A stretch of DNA of 42,420 bases from Streptomyces rubellomurinus (GTDB lineage Bacteria; Actinomycetota; Actinomycetes; Streptomycetales; Streptomycetaceae), in contig NZ_JZKH01000073.1 in NCBI RefSeq assembly GCF_000961885.1, forward strand, positions 1 to 42,420. Reading direction: 5' to 3'. A program made the position numbers and the translations under genes. The notes below the pieces were generated by a model. That model was not told the origin of the DNA. It searched no databases and saw only the letters and a list, made by a program, of their open reading frames with translations. Below are positions 1 through 11,061 of the stretch, in pieces. The first letter of the stretch is position 1. Every line of letters begins with the position of its first letter.

Positions 1-1551
1 GGCCGGGCCGGCCGGGCGGGCCGGGCCGGCCGGGCGGGCCGCCGCTTCGGCCGCCGGCCCCGGACGCTGCGCGCCCGGCTGATCGCCGGCGTGCTCGCGC
101 TGCTGCTGCTCACCTGCGGCGGGGTCAGCCTGGCCACCGCCGAACTGCTGCGGCACTTCCTGGTCGGCCGGCTGGATCAGCAGCTCGCGCAGGCCGGCGC
201 CCGGTACGCCGCCAGCCTTGAGCACGCCGCGGGTGCCCCCGGTACGGGGATCCCCGCCCCCGGCCGACCCGACGCCGGCGCGGACACCCGCGCCCAGGCC
301 CCCGGCACCTTCGGCGCCCGGCTCCTCGACGGCCGGGTCACCGCCGCGGGCGTGGTCGACGGCGACGCCGACGACGCCGAGGTGGCCTCCGGCGACCGGC
401 CCGCCGACACCGACGACAAGGTCGCCCTGACCGCCGTCGACGGCCGGCACCTGGCCGCGCTGCCGCCGGACGGCTCCGCCCACGGCGTCCGGCTCTCCGC
501 CCTCGGCGGCTACCGGGTCCGGGCGGCGGCCGGCCGGGACGGCGACGTCCTGGTCACCGGCCTGCCCACCGGCCCGGTGGACGCGACCGTACACAAGCTC
601 GTGATGGTCGAACTGCTGGTGTTCGGAGTGGCGCTGGCCGCCACCGGCATCGCCGGCACGCTGTGGGTGCGGCTGTCGCTGCGCCCGCTGGAGCGCGTAG
701 CCGGCACCGCCGAGCGGGTCAGCGCGCTCTCCCTGGCCAGCGGCGCGGTCGCGCTCTCCGAACGGGTGCCGGACGAGGACCCGCGCACCGAGGTCGGCCG
801 GGTCGGCTCGGCGTTCAACCGGATGCTCGGGCACGTCGAGGACGCCCTGGCGCAGCGCCATCTCGTCGAGGAACGGCTGCGCGGCTTCGCCGCCGACGCC
901 GGCCACGAGCTGCGCACCCCGCTGGCCACCGTGCGCGGCCACGCCGAACTGGCGCTGCGCCACCCCGGCCCGGTGCCGCCGGAGGTCCGGCACTCGCTGG
1001 GCCGGATCGAGGCGGAGTCCCGCCGGATGGGCGCGATCGTCGAGGACCTGCTGCTGCTCGCCCGGCTGGACGCCGGGCGCCCGCTCGCCGACGACGAGGT
1101 CGACCTCACCAGACTCGCCCTGGACGGCGCCGCGGACGCCCGCGCGTCCGCCCCCGGCCACCGCTGGCGGCTCGACCTGCCCGAGGAACCGGTGATCGTG
1201 CGTGGCGACGCCGACCGGCTGCGCCAGGTGGTGGCCAACCTGCTGGCGAACGCCGCCGCCCACACCCCCGAGGGCACCGAGGTGACGCTCCGGCTCACCC
1301 CGGACGGCCCCTGGATCGCGCTCGGCGTCACCGACACCGGGCCCGGCATCGAGCCGCGGCTCGCCGAGCGGGTCTTCGAGCGCTTCGTCCGCGGCGACCC
1401 GGCCCGCTCCCGCACCCGCTCCGCCGGGAGCACCGGCCTGGGCCTGGCCATCGTGCGGGCCGTGGTCGACGCGCACGGCGGCTCCGTCCGACTGGCCAGC
1501 CGACCGGGGCGGACGGAGTTCACCGCTTTGCTGCCCGCCGGGCGCGACTAA
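1..1551 (+). CDS. Two-component sensor histidine kinase, 5' end outside window
   Basis: A membrane sensor kinase that would autophosphorylate on His and pass the phosphate to a response regulator, presumably encoded upstream. The frame is open to the left edge. The GTG at 91 lies inside the first membrane segment, after LRARLIAG, so the true start is upstream. Visible order: basic Gly-Arg-Ala tail (codons 1-22), TM1 (about 27-45), an extracytoplasmic loop of about 150 residues rich in Pro, Ala and Asp, TM2 (about 201-222), HAMP, HisKA with the phospho-acceptor in AGHELRTPL (His near codon 302), and HATPase_c with the N box (NLLANAAAH), G1 (DTGPG), F box (FERFVRG) and G2 (GLGLAIV). The kinase core looks complete and it stops at TAA 1549-1551. 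It is followed by the 517-base gap before the biosynthetic operon, so a role in regulating that operon is possible but not shown. Confidence 0.9.
   Translation, partial: GRAGRAGRAGRAGRRFGRRPRTLRARLIAGVLALLLLTCGGVSLATAELLRHFLVGRLDQQLAQAGARYAASLEHAAGAPGTGIPAPGRPDAGADTRAQAPGTFGARLLDGRVTAAGVVDGDADDAEVASGDRPADTDDKVALTAVDGRHLAALPPDGSAHGVRLSALGGYRVRAAAGRDGDVLVTGLPTGPVDATVHKLVMVELLVFGVALAATGIAGTLWVRLSLRPLERVAGTAERVSALSLASGAVALSERVPDEDPRTEVGRVGSAFNRMLGHVEDALAQRHLVEERLRGFAADAGHELRTPLATVRGHAELALRHPGPVPPEVRHSLGRIEAESRRMGAIVEDLLLLARLDAGRPLADDEVDLTRLALDGAADARASAPGHRWRLDLPEEPVIVRGDADRLRQVVANLLANAAAHTPEGTEVTLRLTPDGPWIALGVTDTGPGIEPRLAERVFERFVRGDPARSRTRSAGSTGLGLAIVRAVVDAHGGSVRLASRPGRTEFTALLPAGRD
3..38 (+). repeat. 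18-bp tandem repeat, two copies, in kinase N-terminal tail
   Basis: Two exact copies of an 18-base C/G-only unit (3-20 and 21-38), in frame with the sensor kinase. They encode an alternating Gly-Arg-Ala tract just before the first membrane segment. The tract may continue upstream of the window. Confidence 0.8.
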
Positions 1552-1881
1552 ATCCTTTCTTTTGCGTCACCGGCTCGACCGCCGTACCCCCGTGCCGCCT
1601 TCTCGCCGTTTCCGGAATCTACGCGCGCGCATTTCCCGGGATGAATGAGGTCCGCATTCGCGCGGCTCTCGATCGAGAACCGGAGTCCTCCGGCCGCGAA
1701 GCGCCGCACTTGACAATCCGGCGCCAACTCCGGCCCGGTTCGGGCGAATTGTCCGGCGCCGCCCGCCGGCGGGCCGCGGCCCCGAGTCGGCCGGGATGCG
1801 GCCCCCACCGCGCGGAACCGGTCGGAGGGTGATCCGGCAGTTCCGACGGAGGCCTCCTCCGACCTGCGGGAATTCGCGGTC

Positions 1882-1909
1882 GGGGCGTCAGGATGTGAAC
1901 GTACGCCCC
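1882..1909. promoter_or_regulatory. Inverted repeat GGGGCGT-N14-ACGCCCC
   Basis: A perfect 7-bp inverted repeat (1882-1888 and 1903-1909) whose right arm ends one base before the TTGACT box. The position suits an activator or repressor site; a short hairpin is the alternative. No family assignment is possible from the sequence. Confidence 0.3.
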
Positions 1910-1910
1910 C

Positions 1911-1939
1911 TTGACTTCCCGCTTCGGACACACGACGGT
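1911..1939 (+). promoter_or_regulatory. Candidate promoter for the megasynthase operon
   Basis: TTGACT at 1911-1916 matches five of six bases of the -35 consensus. The hexamer 17 bases downstream (GACGGT, 1934-1939) is a poor -10, so if this is a promoter it probably needs an activator. It lies about 130 bases before the preferred start codon of the first gene. Confidence 0.25.
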
Positions 1940-1947
1940 TAACCATG

Positions 1948-1983
1948 CCGACAACCAGACGTCATGTCGGTATCCACAAGTCG
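1948..1983. promoter_or_regulatory. Inverted repeat CCGACA-N11-TGTCGG plus CCACAAGTCG
   Basis: CCGACA (1948-1953) and TGTCGG (1965-1970) form a 6-bp inverted repeat just downstream of the candidate promoter, where a repressor would act. CCACAAGTCG follows at 1974-1983. The words CATGTCGG and CCACAAGTCG recur in the same order upstream of the kinase gene at 40956, which suggests a shared regulator. Confidence 0.35.
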
Positions 1984-2068
1984 TCACCTGAATGCCACCT
2001 TCGACTGATTGCTTCTACCCGCACCGCGACAGGCATTGATGGGGAAACTTCGATTTCCGAGGCAGGCA

Positions 2069-5000
2069 ATGCACTTCAGTGATCGCGACATGAATCAGGT
2101 GTCAGGTTCTGCGGGCCGCTTCCCGGCGGCGGAATTACCGGAGAGCAGGACCGAAACACTCGTCGACCGGTTCCGCGCGGTGTTCCAGGAACGCCCCGGA
2201 GAAAGGTTCTACCGATTTCTCGTGGACGGCGAGGGAGACCCCGTCAGCCCGACCAACGAAGAAGTCGACCGGCGGGTCCGCGCCATCGCCGCGGCCCTTC
2301 GCGAGCGGGCCGCCGCCGGGGACCGCGCACTGATCATCTGCCCCCCGGGGCTCGACTACCTGGCCTCCTTCCTCGGCTGCCTGTACGCGGGGGTCATCGC
2401 CGTCCCGGTGTATCCGCCGGACCCGGTCTTCATGAAACGCACGCTCCCGCGCCTGCTCAGCGTCATCGCCGACGCCCGCCCGACGGTGGTACTGGCGAAC
2501 CGCGCGGTCGCCGCGATGGCCGACGAACTCGCCAAGCGCGCACCGGACCTGGCGAACCTCACCTGGCTGCTGGTCGACGAGGTCGACCCGGCCGCCGCGG
2601 ACGGGTGGCGCAGACCGGAGACCACCGGGGACGACCTCGCGTTCCTCCAGTACACCTCGGGATCGACCGGCACCCCCAAGGGCGTGATGGTCGGCCACGC
2701 CAACCTGATCCACAACGTCACCTCCATCAACGAGCGGGTCTTCGCCGACCACCCCGGCCGGCACCTGGTCAGCTGGCTGCCGCCCTTCCACGACATGGGG
2801 CTGATCGCCGGGCTGCTGGCGCCCGGCCTGGGCGCGTACCCGCTGACCTTCATGGAGCCGATGGCGTTCCTGAAGCGCCCGCTGCGCTGGCTGCGGGCCG
2901 TCTCCGAGTTCCGGGGGACGCTGACCGGCGCCCCGAACTTCGCCTACGACCTCTGCGTCGCGAAGATCTCCGAGGAGGAGCGCCGCACGCTGGATCTGAG
3001 CGGCGTGCGGGTGGCGTTCAGCGGCGCGGAGCCGGTCCGGATCGACACCATCGACCGCTTCGCCCGGGCCTTCGAGTCGAGCGGCTTCGACCGCAACGCG
3101 TTCTACCCGTGCTACGGGCTGGCCGAGGGAACGCTCTTCGCCTCCGGCGGACGGCAGTTGACCGGGCCGGTGACGCGAAGAGTCGACGCCGCCGCCCTCG
3201 CCGAGCGGGCGGTGGTGGACGCGGTGCCCGGCCGGGCTGCCAGGACGCAGGTCGGCTGCGGGTCCTCGATCCCCGGCCAGGAAGTCGCCATCGTCGACCC
3301 GGAGACCCGCAGACGGCTGCCCGAGGGCCGGATCGGCGAGATCTGGGTCCGCGGGCCGAGTGTCGCGCACGGCTACTGGCAGCGCCCCGAGGAGAGCGCC
3401 GAGGTCTTCGGCGCCCGCATCCGCGAGGACGCGGAAACCGACGCGGCAGACGGGCCCGAAGGCCAACCGGGCGGCGGCGTCGGGGAGTTCCTGCGCACCG
3501 GAGACCTCGGTTTCCTCGACGGCACCGAACTGCACGTCTCGGGCCGCCTCAAGGACGTCGTCATCATCGACGGGAAGAACCACTACCCGCAGGACATCGA
3601 GCTGACGGCGGAGACGAGCCACCCCGCGCTGTACCCCGGCTGCGGCGTCGCGTGCTCGGTGGAGGAGGACGGCGAGGAGCGGCTCCTCGTCGTCCACGAG
3701 GTCGCCGGGCGACCGCCGGCGCTCGACGCCGAGAGCGTCTTCGCCGCGATCCGCGCCGCGGTGGCGCAGGAGCACGGGATCGCGGTGCGCCACATCGTCC
3801 TGCTCAGACGCGGCGGCATTCCGAAGACCTCCAGCGGCAAGCTGCAGCGCCGGGCGGCGAAGCAGGCCTTCCTCGCCGACGAGCTGAACGCGGTGGCCTC
3901 CTGGAGCGCGCCGTCCGCGCACACCCCCGACCCCGCACCGGCCGAGGCCCCCGAGGCCCCCGAAGCCCCCGAGGTCCCCGAAGCCCCCGAGGTCCCCGCC
4001 TCCGCGATCGAGCGGCGCCTCGTCGGCGAGCTGGCCGAACTGCTCGGCCTGGCACCGGAAGCCGTGGACCCCACCCGCCCGTTCGTCGACTACGGGCTGA
4101 GCTCCGCGCAGCTGGTCGCCACGGTCGGCGGGATCGAGCACTGGCTGGGGCGCACGCTGCCCGCGACGCTCGCCTACGAGTACCCGACGATCGAATCGCT
4201 CGCCCGCCACCTGGGCACGGCCCCCGAGGGCGGGCGGGCCGAGCGACCCGCGACCGCCCGGCCGCCCCGCTCCGGTGCGGCACGGAGCGCGTCGGGCCCG
4301 TCCGCCGAAGCCGAACCGGCGGGCGGTGCGCAGGAGTACGAGCCGGTCGCCATCGTCGGCATCGGCTGCCGCTTCCCGGGCGGCGCCGACGACCCCGAGT
4401 CGTTCTGGCAGCTGCTCGTCGAGGGCCGCGACGCGGTGGGCGACGTACCGGCCGGCCGTTGGGACGCGGCCGAGTTCACCGCCGAGGACCCGTCCGTCCC
4501 CGGCCGGACCAACAGCCGCTGGGGCGGCTTCCTGGACGGCGTCGACCGCTTCGACCCGCACTTCTTCGGGATCTCCCCGCACGAGGCCGAGCGGATGGAC
4601 CCGCAGCAGCGGCTGCTCGCCGAGGTCGCCTGGGAGGCCCTGGAGGACGCCGGGGTGGCGACTGAGAGCCTGGCCGGCTCCGCCACGGGGGTCTTCGTCG
4701 GCATCGCGACCAGCGACTACGCGCACCTGCAGTTCCGCGACCTGGCCACGGTCGACGCCTACGCCGGCACCGGCAACGCGCTGAGCATCGCGGCCAACCG
4801 CCTCTCCTACCTGTTCGACCTGCGCGGGCCGAGCATGGCGGTGGACAGCGCGTGCTCGTCCTCCCTGGTGGCCGTACTGCAGGCGTGCGCCAGCCTGGCG
4901 CGCGGAGAGTGCTCGCTGGCGCTGGCCGGCGGTGTCAACGTCATCCTGTCGCCGGCCCTGGCCGTCAACTTCACCAAGGCGGGGGTGATGTCCCCGGACG

Positions 5001-8000
5001 GGCGGTGCAAGCCGTTCGACGCGCGCGCCAACGGCTACGTCCGCTCCGAGGGCGCCGCCGTGGTGGTCCTCAAGCCGCTGAGCCGGGCGCTCGCCGACGG
5101 CGACACCGTGCACGCCGTCATCCGCGGCGGCGCGGTGAACCAGGACGGGCGCAGCAACGGCATCATGGCGCCCAACCGGCACGCCCAGGAGGAGGTCCTG
5201 CGCACCGCGTACGCCCGGGCCGGGGTGCGCCCCGAGCAGGTGCACTACGTCGAGGCGCACGGCACCGGCACGCTGCTCGGCGACCCCATCGAGGCCCGGG
5301 CGCTGGCCGCGGTGGCCGGCGCCGGGCGCGAGCGGGGCGCTCCGCTGGTGATCGGCTCGGTGAAGAGCAACATCGGCCACCTGGAGGCCGCGGCGGGCGT
5401 CGCCGGACTGGTCAAGGCGGCGCTGATGGTCCGTCACCGGATGGTCCCGGCGAGCCTGCACTACCGCACGCCGAACCCGCACATCCCCTTCGAGGACCTG
5501 TCGCTGCGGGTGGCCGACGCGCTGCGGCCCTGGCCCTCGGAGGACCGGGCGCTGGTCGGCGTGAGCTCCTTCGGCTTCGGCGGCACCAACGCCCACCTGG
5601 TGCTGGAGCAGGCCCCCGAGCAGGCGGCGCGCGCGCCGCGCACCCCGGCGGGCGGCACCCAGCTGCTGGCCCTCTCGGCCCGCAGCGAGCAGGCGCTGCG
5701 CGAACTCGCCGCACGGTACGAGGCGCAGCTGGCCGAGCCGGAAACGGGGGTGCGGCTGCACGAGGTCTGCGCGGCGGCGGCGGTGCGCCGCGTGCACCAC
5801 GAGGTCCGGCTCGCCTGCGTGGGGCGCTCGTTCGCCGGCCTGCGGGAGGCGCTCGGCGCCTTCGGCCGGGGTGAGGAGCGCAAGGGCCTGTCCTGGGGCG
5901 GGCGCAGGGTCGGCCGGCGGCCGCGGACGGCGTTCGTCTTCTCCGGGCAGGGGCCCCGCTGGTGGCCGCTGGCGGGTGACCTGCTGGACGCGGAGCCGGT
6001 GTTCCGCGAGTCGCTGGAGCGCAGCGACGCGATCCTGGACCGGCTCGCCGGCTGGTCGCTGATCGAGCGGCTGGGCACCGACGCCGAGGACGGCCTGCTC
6101 GCCGACCCCGCCGTCGGGCAGCCCGCGCTGTGCGCCGTGCAGATCGCGCTGGCCGCGCTGTGGCGGTCCTGGGGCGTCGAGCCGGAGGCGGTGGTCGGCC
6201 ACAGCGTCGGCGAGATCGCCGCCGCGCACGTCGCGGGCGCCCTGGACCTCGACGCGGCCCTCACGGCGGCCCTGCACCGCGGCCGGGTGATCCGCGCCGC
6301 GATCGGCCGGGGCCGGATGGCCGTGGTCGGCGTCGGCCACGAGGAGGCGCAGCGCATCCTCGCCGAGCGGGCGCCGGGCGCGGTCTGGGTGGCCGCGAGC
6401 AACGGCCCGACCTCGACGGTGCTGTCCGGCGACGGCGACGCGCTCACCGCGCTGGCCGCCGGGCTCGACGCCGAGGGCGTCTTCTGCCGCCTGCTGGAGT
6501 CGGTCGCCTTCGCCTCGCACAGCCCTCGGATGGACCCGCTGAGCGAGGAGTTGAAGGTCCTGCTCGGCGACCTGGTCGCGGGCCCGCCGGCGCTGGACAT
6601 GGTGTCGACCGTCACCGGCGAGCGCGTCGGCGCGGACCTGCGGCTGGACGCGGAGTACTGGGCGGCCAACCTGCGCCGGCCGGTGCTGTTCGACCAGGCG
6701 GTCAGTGGTCTGGTCGACTCCGACTACGACGTGTTCGTCGAGATCTCCCCCCACCCGATGCTCGGCGAGGCCGTCGCGGAGCGGTTGGCGCAGCGCGAGG
6801 CGGACGGCGCGGTGGTGGCCTCGCTGCGCCGGGACGAGCGGGGCCGGGATGCGCTGCTCGCCGAGCTCGGCCGCCTCCACACCGCCGGCTTCCCGGTCGA
6901 CTGGGCCGCGGTCCACGGCGGCGGCGTACCGATGGTGCGGCTGCCGAGGTACCCGTGGCAGCGGCAGCGCTACTGGCTGGACGAGGCGCCGCCGCGCGCG
7001 GAGCGCCCGCGGGAGGGCGGCCACCCGGTGCTCGGCACGCGGCTGCCCTCGGCCCTGCGGCCGGGCACCGTCCACTTCGGCGCCCGGGTCGACCTGGCCG
7101 GGCTGCCGTACCTGCGGGACCACCGGGTCGCCGGGGCCGCCGTGCTGCCGGCGAGCCTCGTCCTGGACGCGGCCCTGGCGGCGGCGCGCCGAACGCTCGG
7201 CGAGGGGCGCCCGCCGGGCGAGGGGCACGCGGTCGTCGAGGACGTCCGCTTCACCCGGATGACGGTCGTCCCGGAGTCGGCCGAGGACGCCACCCTGCAG
7301 CTGGTGCTGTGCGGGGAGACGGCCGGTACCGGGACGCTGCGCCTCTACAGTCGCGACCCGGCCGGGCGCGGCGAGTGGACCGAGGTGGCGAACGGACGCT
7401 ACCGCGACGCGCCCGCGCCGGCCGCCCACGAGCCGCTCCACGAGCCGCTGGCGGCGCTGCGCGAACGGTGCGCGCGGCCGCTCGACCGCGCCGGGCACTA
7501 CGCCGGGCTGGGCCGCGCGGGGCTGGAGTACGGGCCCGCGTTCCAGGGCGTCGAGCAGCTCTGGCGCGGCACGCACGAAGCCCTCGCCCGGCTGCAAGAG
7601 CCGGCCGAGGTGTCCGGCGACCGCGACCCGTACCTGATCCACCCGGCGCTGCTCGACAGCTGCCTGCAGGCGCTGGCGGCGGCCGTGGACGGGACGGGCG
7701 GGGCGACCTGGCTCCCGGTCGGCGTCGGCGCGTTCACGCTCACCGGCGACGGCCGCGCGGTGCGCTGGGCCCACGCCTCCGTGCCCGCGATCACGGACGC
7801 CGGGGACGAGATCAGCGGCGGCCGGGTGGAACTCCTCGACGAGGCCGGCCGGTCGGTCGGCGTGGTCGACCGGATCACGCTGCGCCGCCTGGAGCCGGCC
7901 GAGACCGAGGGCACGGCCGCCGAGGCGGTGTTCGAGCTCGCCTGGCAGCCGGCCGAGGCCGTCGCCGAGCAGGTGGACCCCGGCGCCGGCTGGTGGCTGT

Positions 8001-11000
8001 TGTTCGCCGACCGGCAGGGCGTCGCCGACGCCGTGCGCTCCTCGCTCGCGGCGCGCGGCGCCGCCTGCGTGACGGTGACCGCCGCGCACGGATACCGGCG
8101 GGTCGACGAGAGCCGCTACGAGGTCGATCCGCTGCGCCGGGAGGACGTCGAGGCGCTGCTGGCCGACCTGGCGGCCACCCGGACGGGCCCGTGCGCCGCG
8201 GTGCTGCACACCTGGAGCCTGGACGCCGAACCCTTCGAGCCCGAGGGCGAACCGGCCCGGTACCCACGGGAGTTCGACCCGCTGCTGGAGCCGGTCGACC
8301 GGATCTGCGCCCCCGTGCTCCATCTGGTCCAGGCGCTCGCCGAGGACGGCCCGTCAGGGCCGGGCCTGGGCTCGCCGCGGCTGCTGCTGGCCACCCGCGG
8401 CGCCCAGCGCGTCGGCGGCGAGCGGGCGCTGCCGGCCGTCGCGCAGGCGGCGCTGTGGGGCCTGGCCCGGGTGATCGTGCTCGAACACGGCGAGCTGCGG
8501 CCCGCCGTCGTGGACCTCGATCCGGACCGCCCGGCCGAGAGCGCGGCCGCCCTGCTCGGCGAGGCGCTGCGGCCCGCCGGCGAGGCCCAGCTCGTGCTGC
8601 GCGGCGAACGGCGGCTGGCCCCACGGCTGGAGCGGCACAGCGCTCCGCGGCCGGTGGCGACCGCCTGGCGGCGGCAGCCGTTCGATCCCGCCGTCCACAC
8701 CAACCACCGGATCCTGGCGACGGAACCGGGCGTCCTGGACAGCCTGGCCGCCGCCCGCTGGCAGCGCACCGCGCCCGGCCCCGGGCAGGTCGAGATCGAG
8801 GTGGCCGCCACCGGGCTCAACTTCAACGACGTCCTCAAGGCCATGGACATCTGCCCCGGGGTGTCCGGGACGGTGCCGCTCGGCGGTGAGTGCGCCGGCC
8901 GGGTGACGGCGGTCGGCGCCGGCGTCGAGGGGCTGCGGGTCGGGCAGCGGGTGATGGCGGTGGCGCCGTCCAGCATGGCGGCGTACGCCACCACCGCGGC
9001 CCCCCTGGTCGCCCCGGCGCCGGAGAAGCTCACCGACGAGGAGGCGGCAGCCACCCCGGTCGCCTTCCTGACCGCGGTGTACGGGCTGGAGTACCTGGCG
9101 CGCCTGCGCCGGGGCGAGACGCTGCTGATCCACTCGGCGGCCGGCGGCGTCGGGCTCGCGGCCCTGCAGGTCGCCCGCCGCAACGGCGTGCGGGTGCTGG
9201 CCACCGCGGGCAGCGAGGAGAAGCGCGAACTGCTGCGCTCGCTGGGCGTCGAGCGGGTGATGGACTCGCGCTCGCTGACGTTCGCCGACGAGGTCATGGC
9301 GCTGACCGGCGGGCGCGGCGTGGACGTGGTGCTCAACTCGCTCGCCGGCGAGGCGCTCACCCGCAGCGTGCGGCTGCTCGCCCCGGGCGGGCGGTTCGTC
9401 GAGATCGGCAAGCGGGACGTCTACGACGACCAGCCGCTTCCGCTGGGCGCGCTCAAGCACAACCGGGCGTTCCTGGCCGTCGACCTGGAGCGCTCCTTCG
9501 CCGAGCAGCACGAGCTGGTGGCCGAGCTGTTCGCCGAGGTCGCGCGCGGCTTCGCCGAGGGCGACTTCACGGCCCTGCCGGTGACCGACTTCGCGTTCTC
9601 GCAGGCACCGGCGGCGTTCGCGCTGATGGCGCAGGCCCGGCACACCGGCAAGCTCGTGCTGCGGCCGGACGCCCCGGCGACGGTCGCCGTGCCGCCGCAG
9701 GACGGCCCGGTCCGGGCGGCGGCGAGCTACCTGATCACCGGCGGCCTGGGCGCGCTCGGTCTGGAGACCGCCCGCTACCTGGTGGACCAGGGCGCCCGGC
9801 ACCTCGTCCTGGTCGGCCGGCAGAAACCTTCCGCCCAGGCGGAGTCGGTGATCGCCGAGCTGCGCGAACGGCAGGCGACCGTCCTGGTGCGCAGCGCCGA
9901 CGTCTCCCGCCCCGAGGACGTCACCCGGGTGCTCGCCGACCTGGACGCCGCGCTGCCGCCGCTGGCCGGCATCGTGCACGCCGCCGGGTTCCTGGACGAC
10001 GCCCTGCTGCTGGGGCTCGACCGGGACCGGCTGCGCTCGGTGGCCGAGCCCAAGGCCTCCGGCGCCTGGCAGCTGCACCGGGCCACCGCGGGCAGGGAGC
10101 TGGACTTCTTCGTGATGTTCTCCTCGGCCGCCGCGCTGCTCGGCTCGCCGAGCCAGGGCAACTACGCCGCCGCCAACGCCTACCTGGACGCCCTGGCGCA
10201 GTACCGGCAGGCCCGGGGCCTGCCCGCGCTGAGCATCGACTGGGGGCCGTGGGCGCGGATCGGCCTGGCCGCCGGACCCGAACGGGCCGGCGCCCTGGCC
10301 GCCCAGGGCGTCCTCGCGCTGGAACCGCGGCAGGGCATCGAGGCGCTCGACCACCTGCTGCGCGCCGGATCGGCGCAGGCGTGCGTCCTGCCGCTGGACC
10401 ACGGCCGGCTGCGCGAGGCCGCCGACGCGGGGCTGCTGCCCGCGCTGCTCACCGGCCTGCTGGCCGCCGAGCCGGCGGCGGCGGTGCCGGGCGGGCCGCC
10501 GCCGGAGCTCCGCGGGCGGCTGCTCGCGGTCGAGCCGGGGCGCCGGCGCCGGGCGATCCTCGCCGAGCACTGCCGTGCGGTGGTCGCCAAGGTGCTCAAG
10601 ACCGACCCGGCGCGGATCGACCCCACCGAGCCGCTGGCCGCGATGGGCCTCGACTCGCTGATGTCGCTCGAACTGCGCAAACGGCTGGAGGGCTCGCTGC
10701 ACACCGACCTGCCCGCCACCATCGGCTGGCGCTTCCCCACGGTCGACGCGCTCGTGCCGTTCCTCGCCGAGCGGATGGGGATCGCCCTGCACGCGGAGCC
10801 GGGCGGCGTGGCTCCGGGCGGCGCGGTTCCGGGCGGCGCCGAGCCGGGCGGCGTGGCTCCGGGCGGCGCGATTCCGGGCGGCGCGATTCCGGGGGGCGCG
10901 GAGCACGCGGGCGGCGCGGCGCCGGGCGGCGGGCGCGCGGGCCGTACGGGTCCGGACCCGGTGGCCGACGACATCGAGACGGAGATCGACCGGCTGGACG

Positions 11001-11061
11001 ACAGCGACGTCGAAGCGCTGCTGCTGGCCAGGATGACGCAGATCGACGAGGGGCGGGACTG

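Larger units (their letters stand above)
1552..2068. other. Intergenic regulatory region upstream of the PKS/NRPS operon
   Basis: 517 bases with no convincing gene; the short frames here lack codon bias and family resemblance. It is less GC-rich than its flanks. It holds a perfect TTGACA at 1710-1715 with no -10 at a sensible distance, a 10-bp palindrome GGAGGCCTCC (1848-1857), an inverted repeat at 1882-1909, a TTGACT box at 1911-1916 and a second inverted repeat at 1948-1970. The last three are listed separately. It probably carries the operon promoter and regulator sites. Confidence 0.6.

Noticed and set aside
1710..1715. Perfect TTGACA as a second promoter
   Set aside because: No acceptable -10 hexamer occurs 16-19 bases downstream.
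1548..1987. Minus-strand frames in the gap before the operon
   Set aside because: No codon bias, no ribosome site and no recognisable family; they overlap the kinase end and the likely promoter region.
2009..2068. TTG start at 2009 or ATG start at 2039 for the FAAL-PKS
   Set aside because: Neither has a clear ribosome site. ATG 2069 has GAGG six bases upstream, and the FAAL homology begins well after it. It remains uncertain.
2135..8323. Very long open frames on the minus strand through the megasynthase genes (also 8354-13626, 15369-24631 and 24520-32868)
   Set aside because: They are antisense mirrors produced by extreme GC3 codon bias. Their translations are low-complexity Arg/Gly/Val/Gln-rich with no family resemblance, whereas the plus strand has intact catalytic domains throughout.
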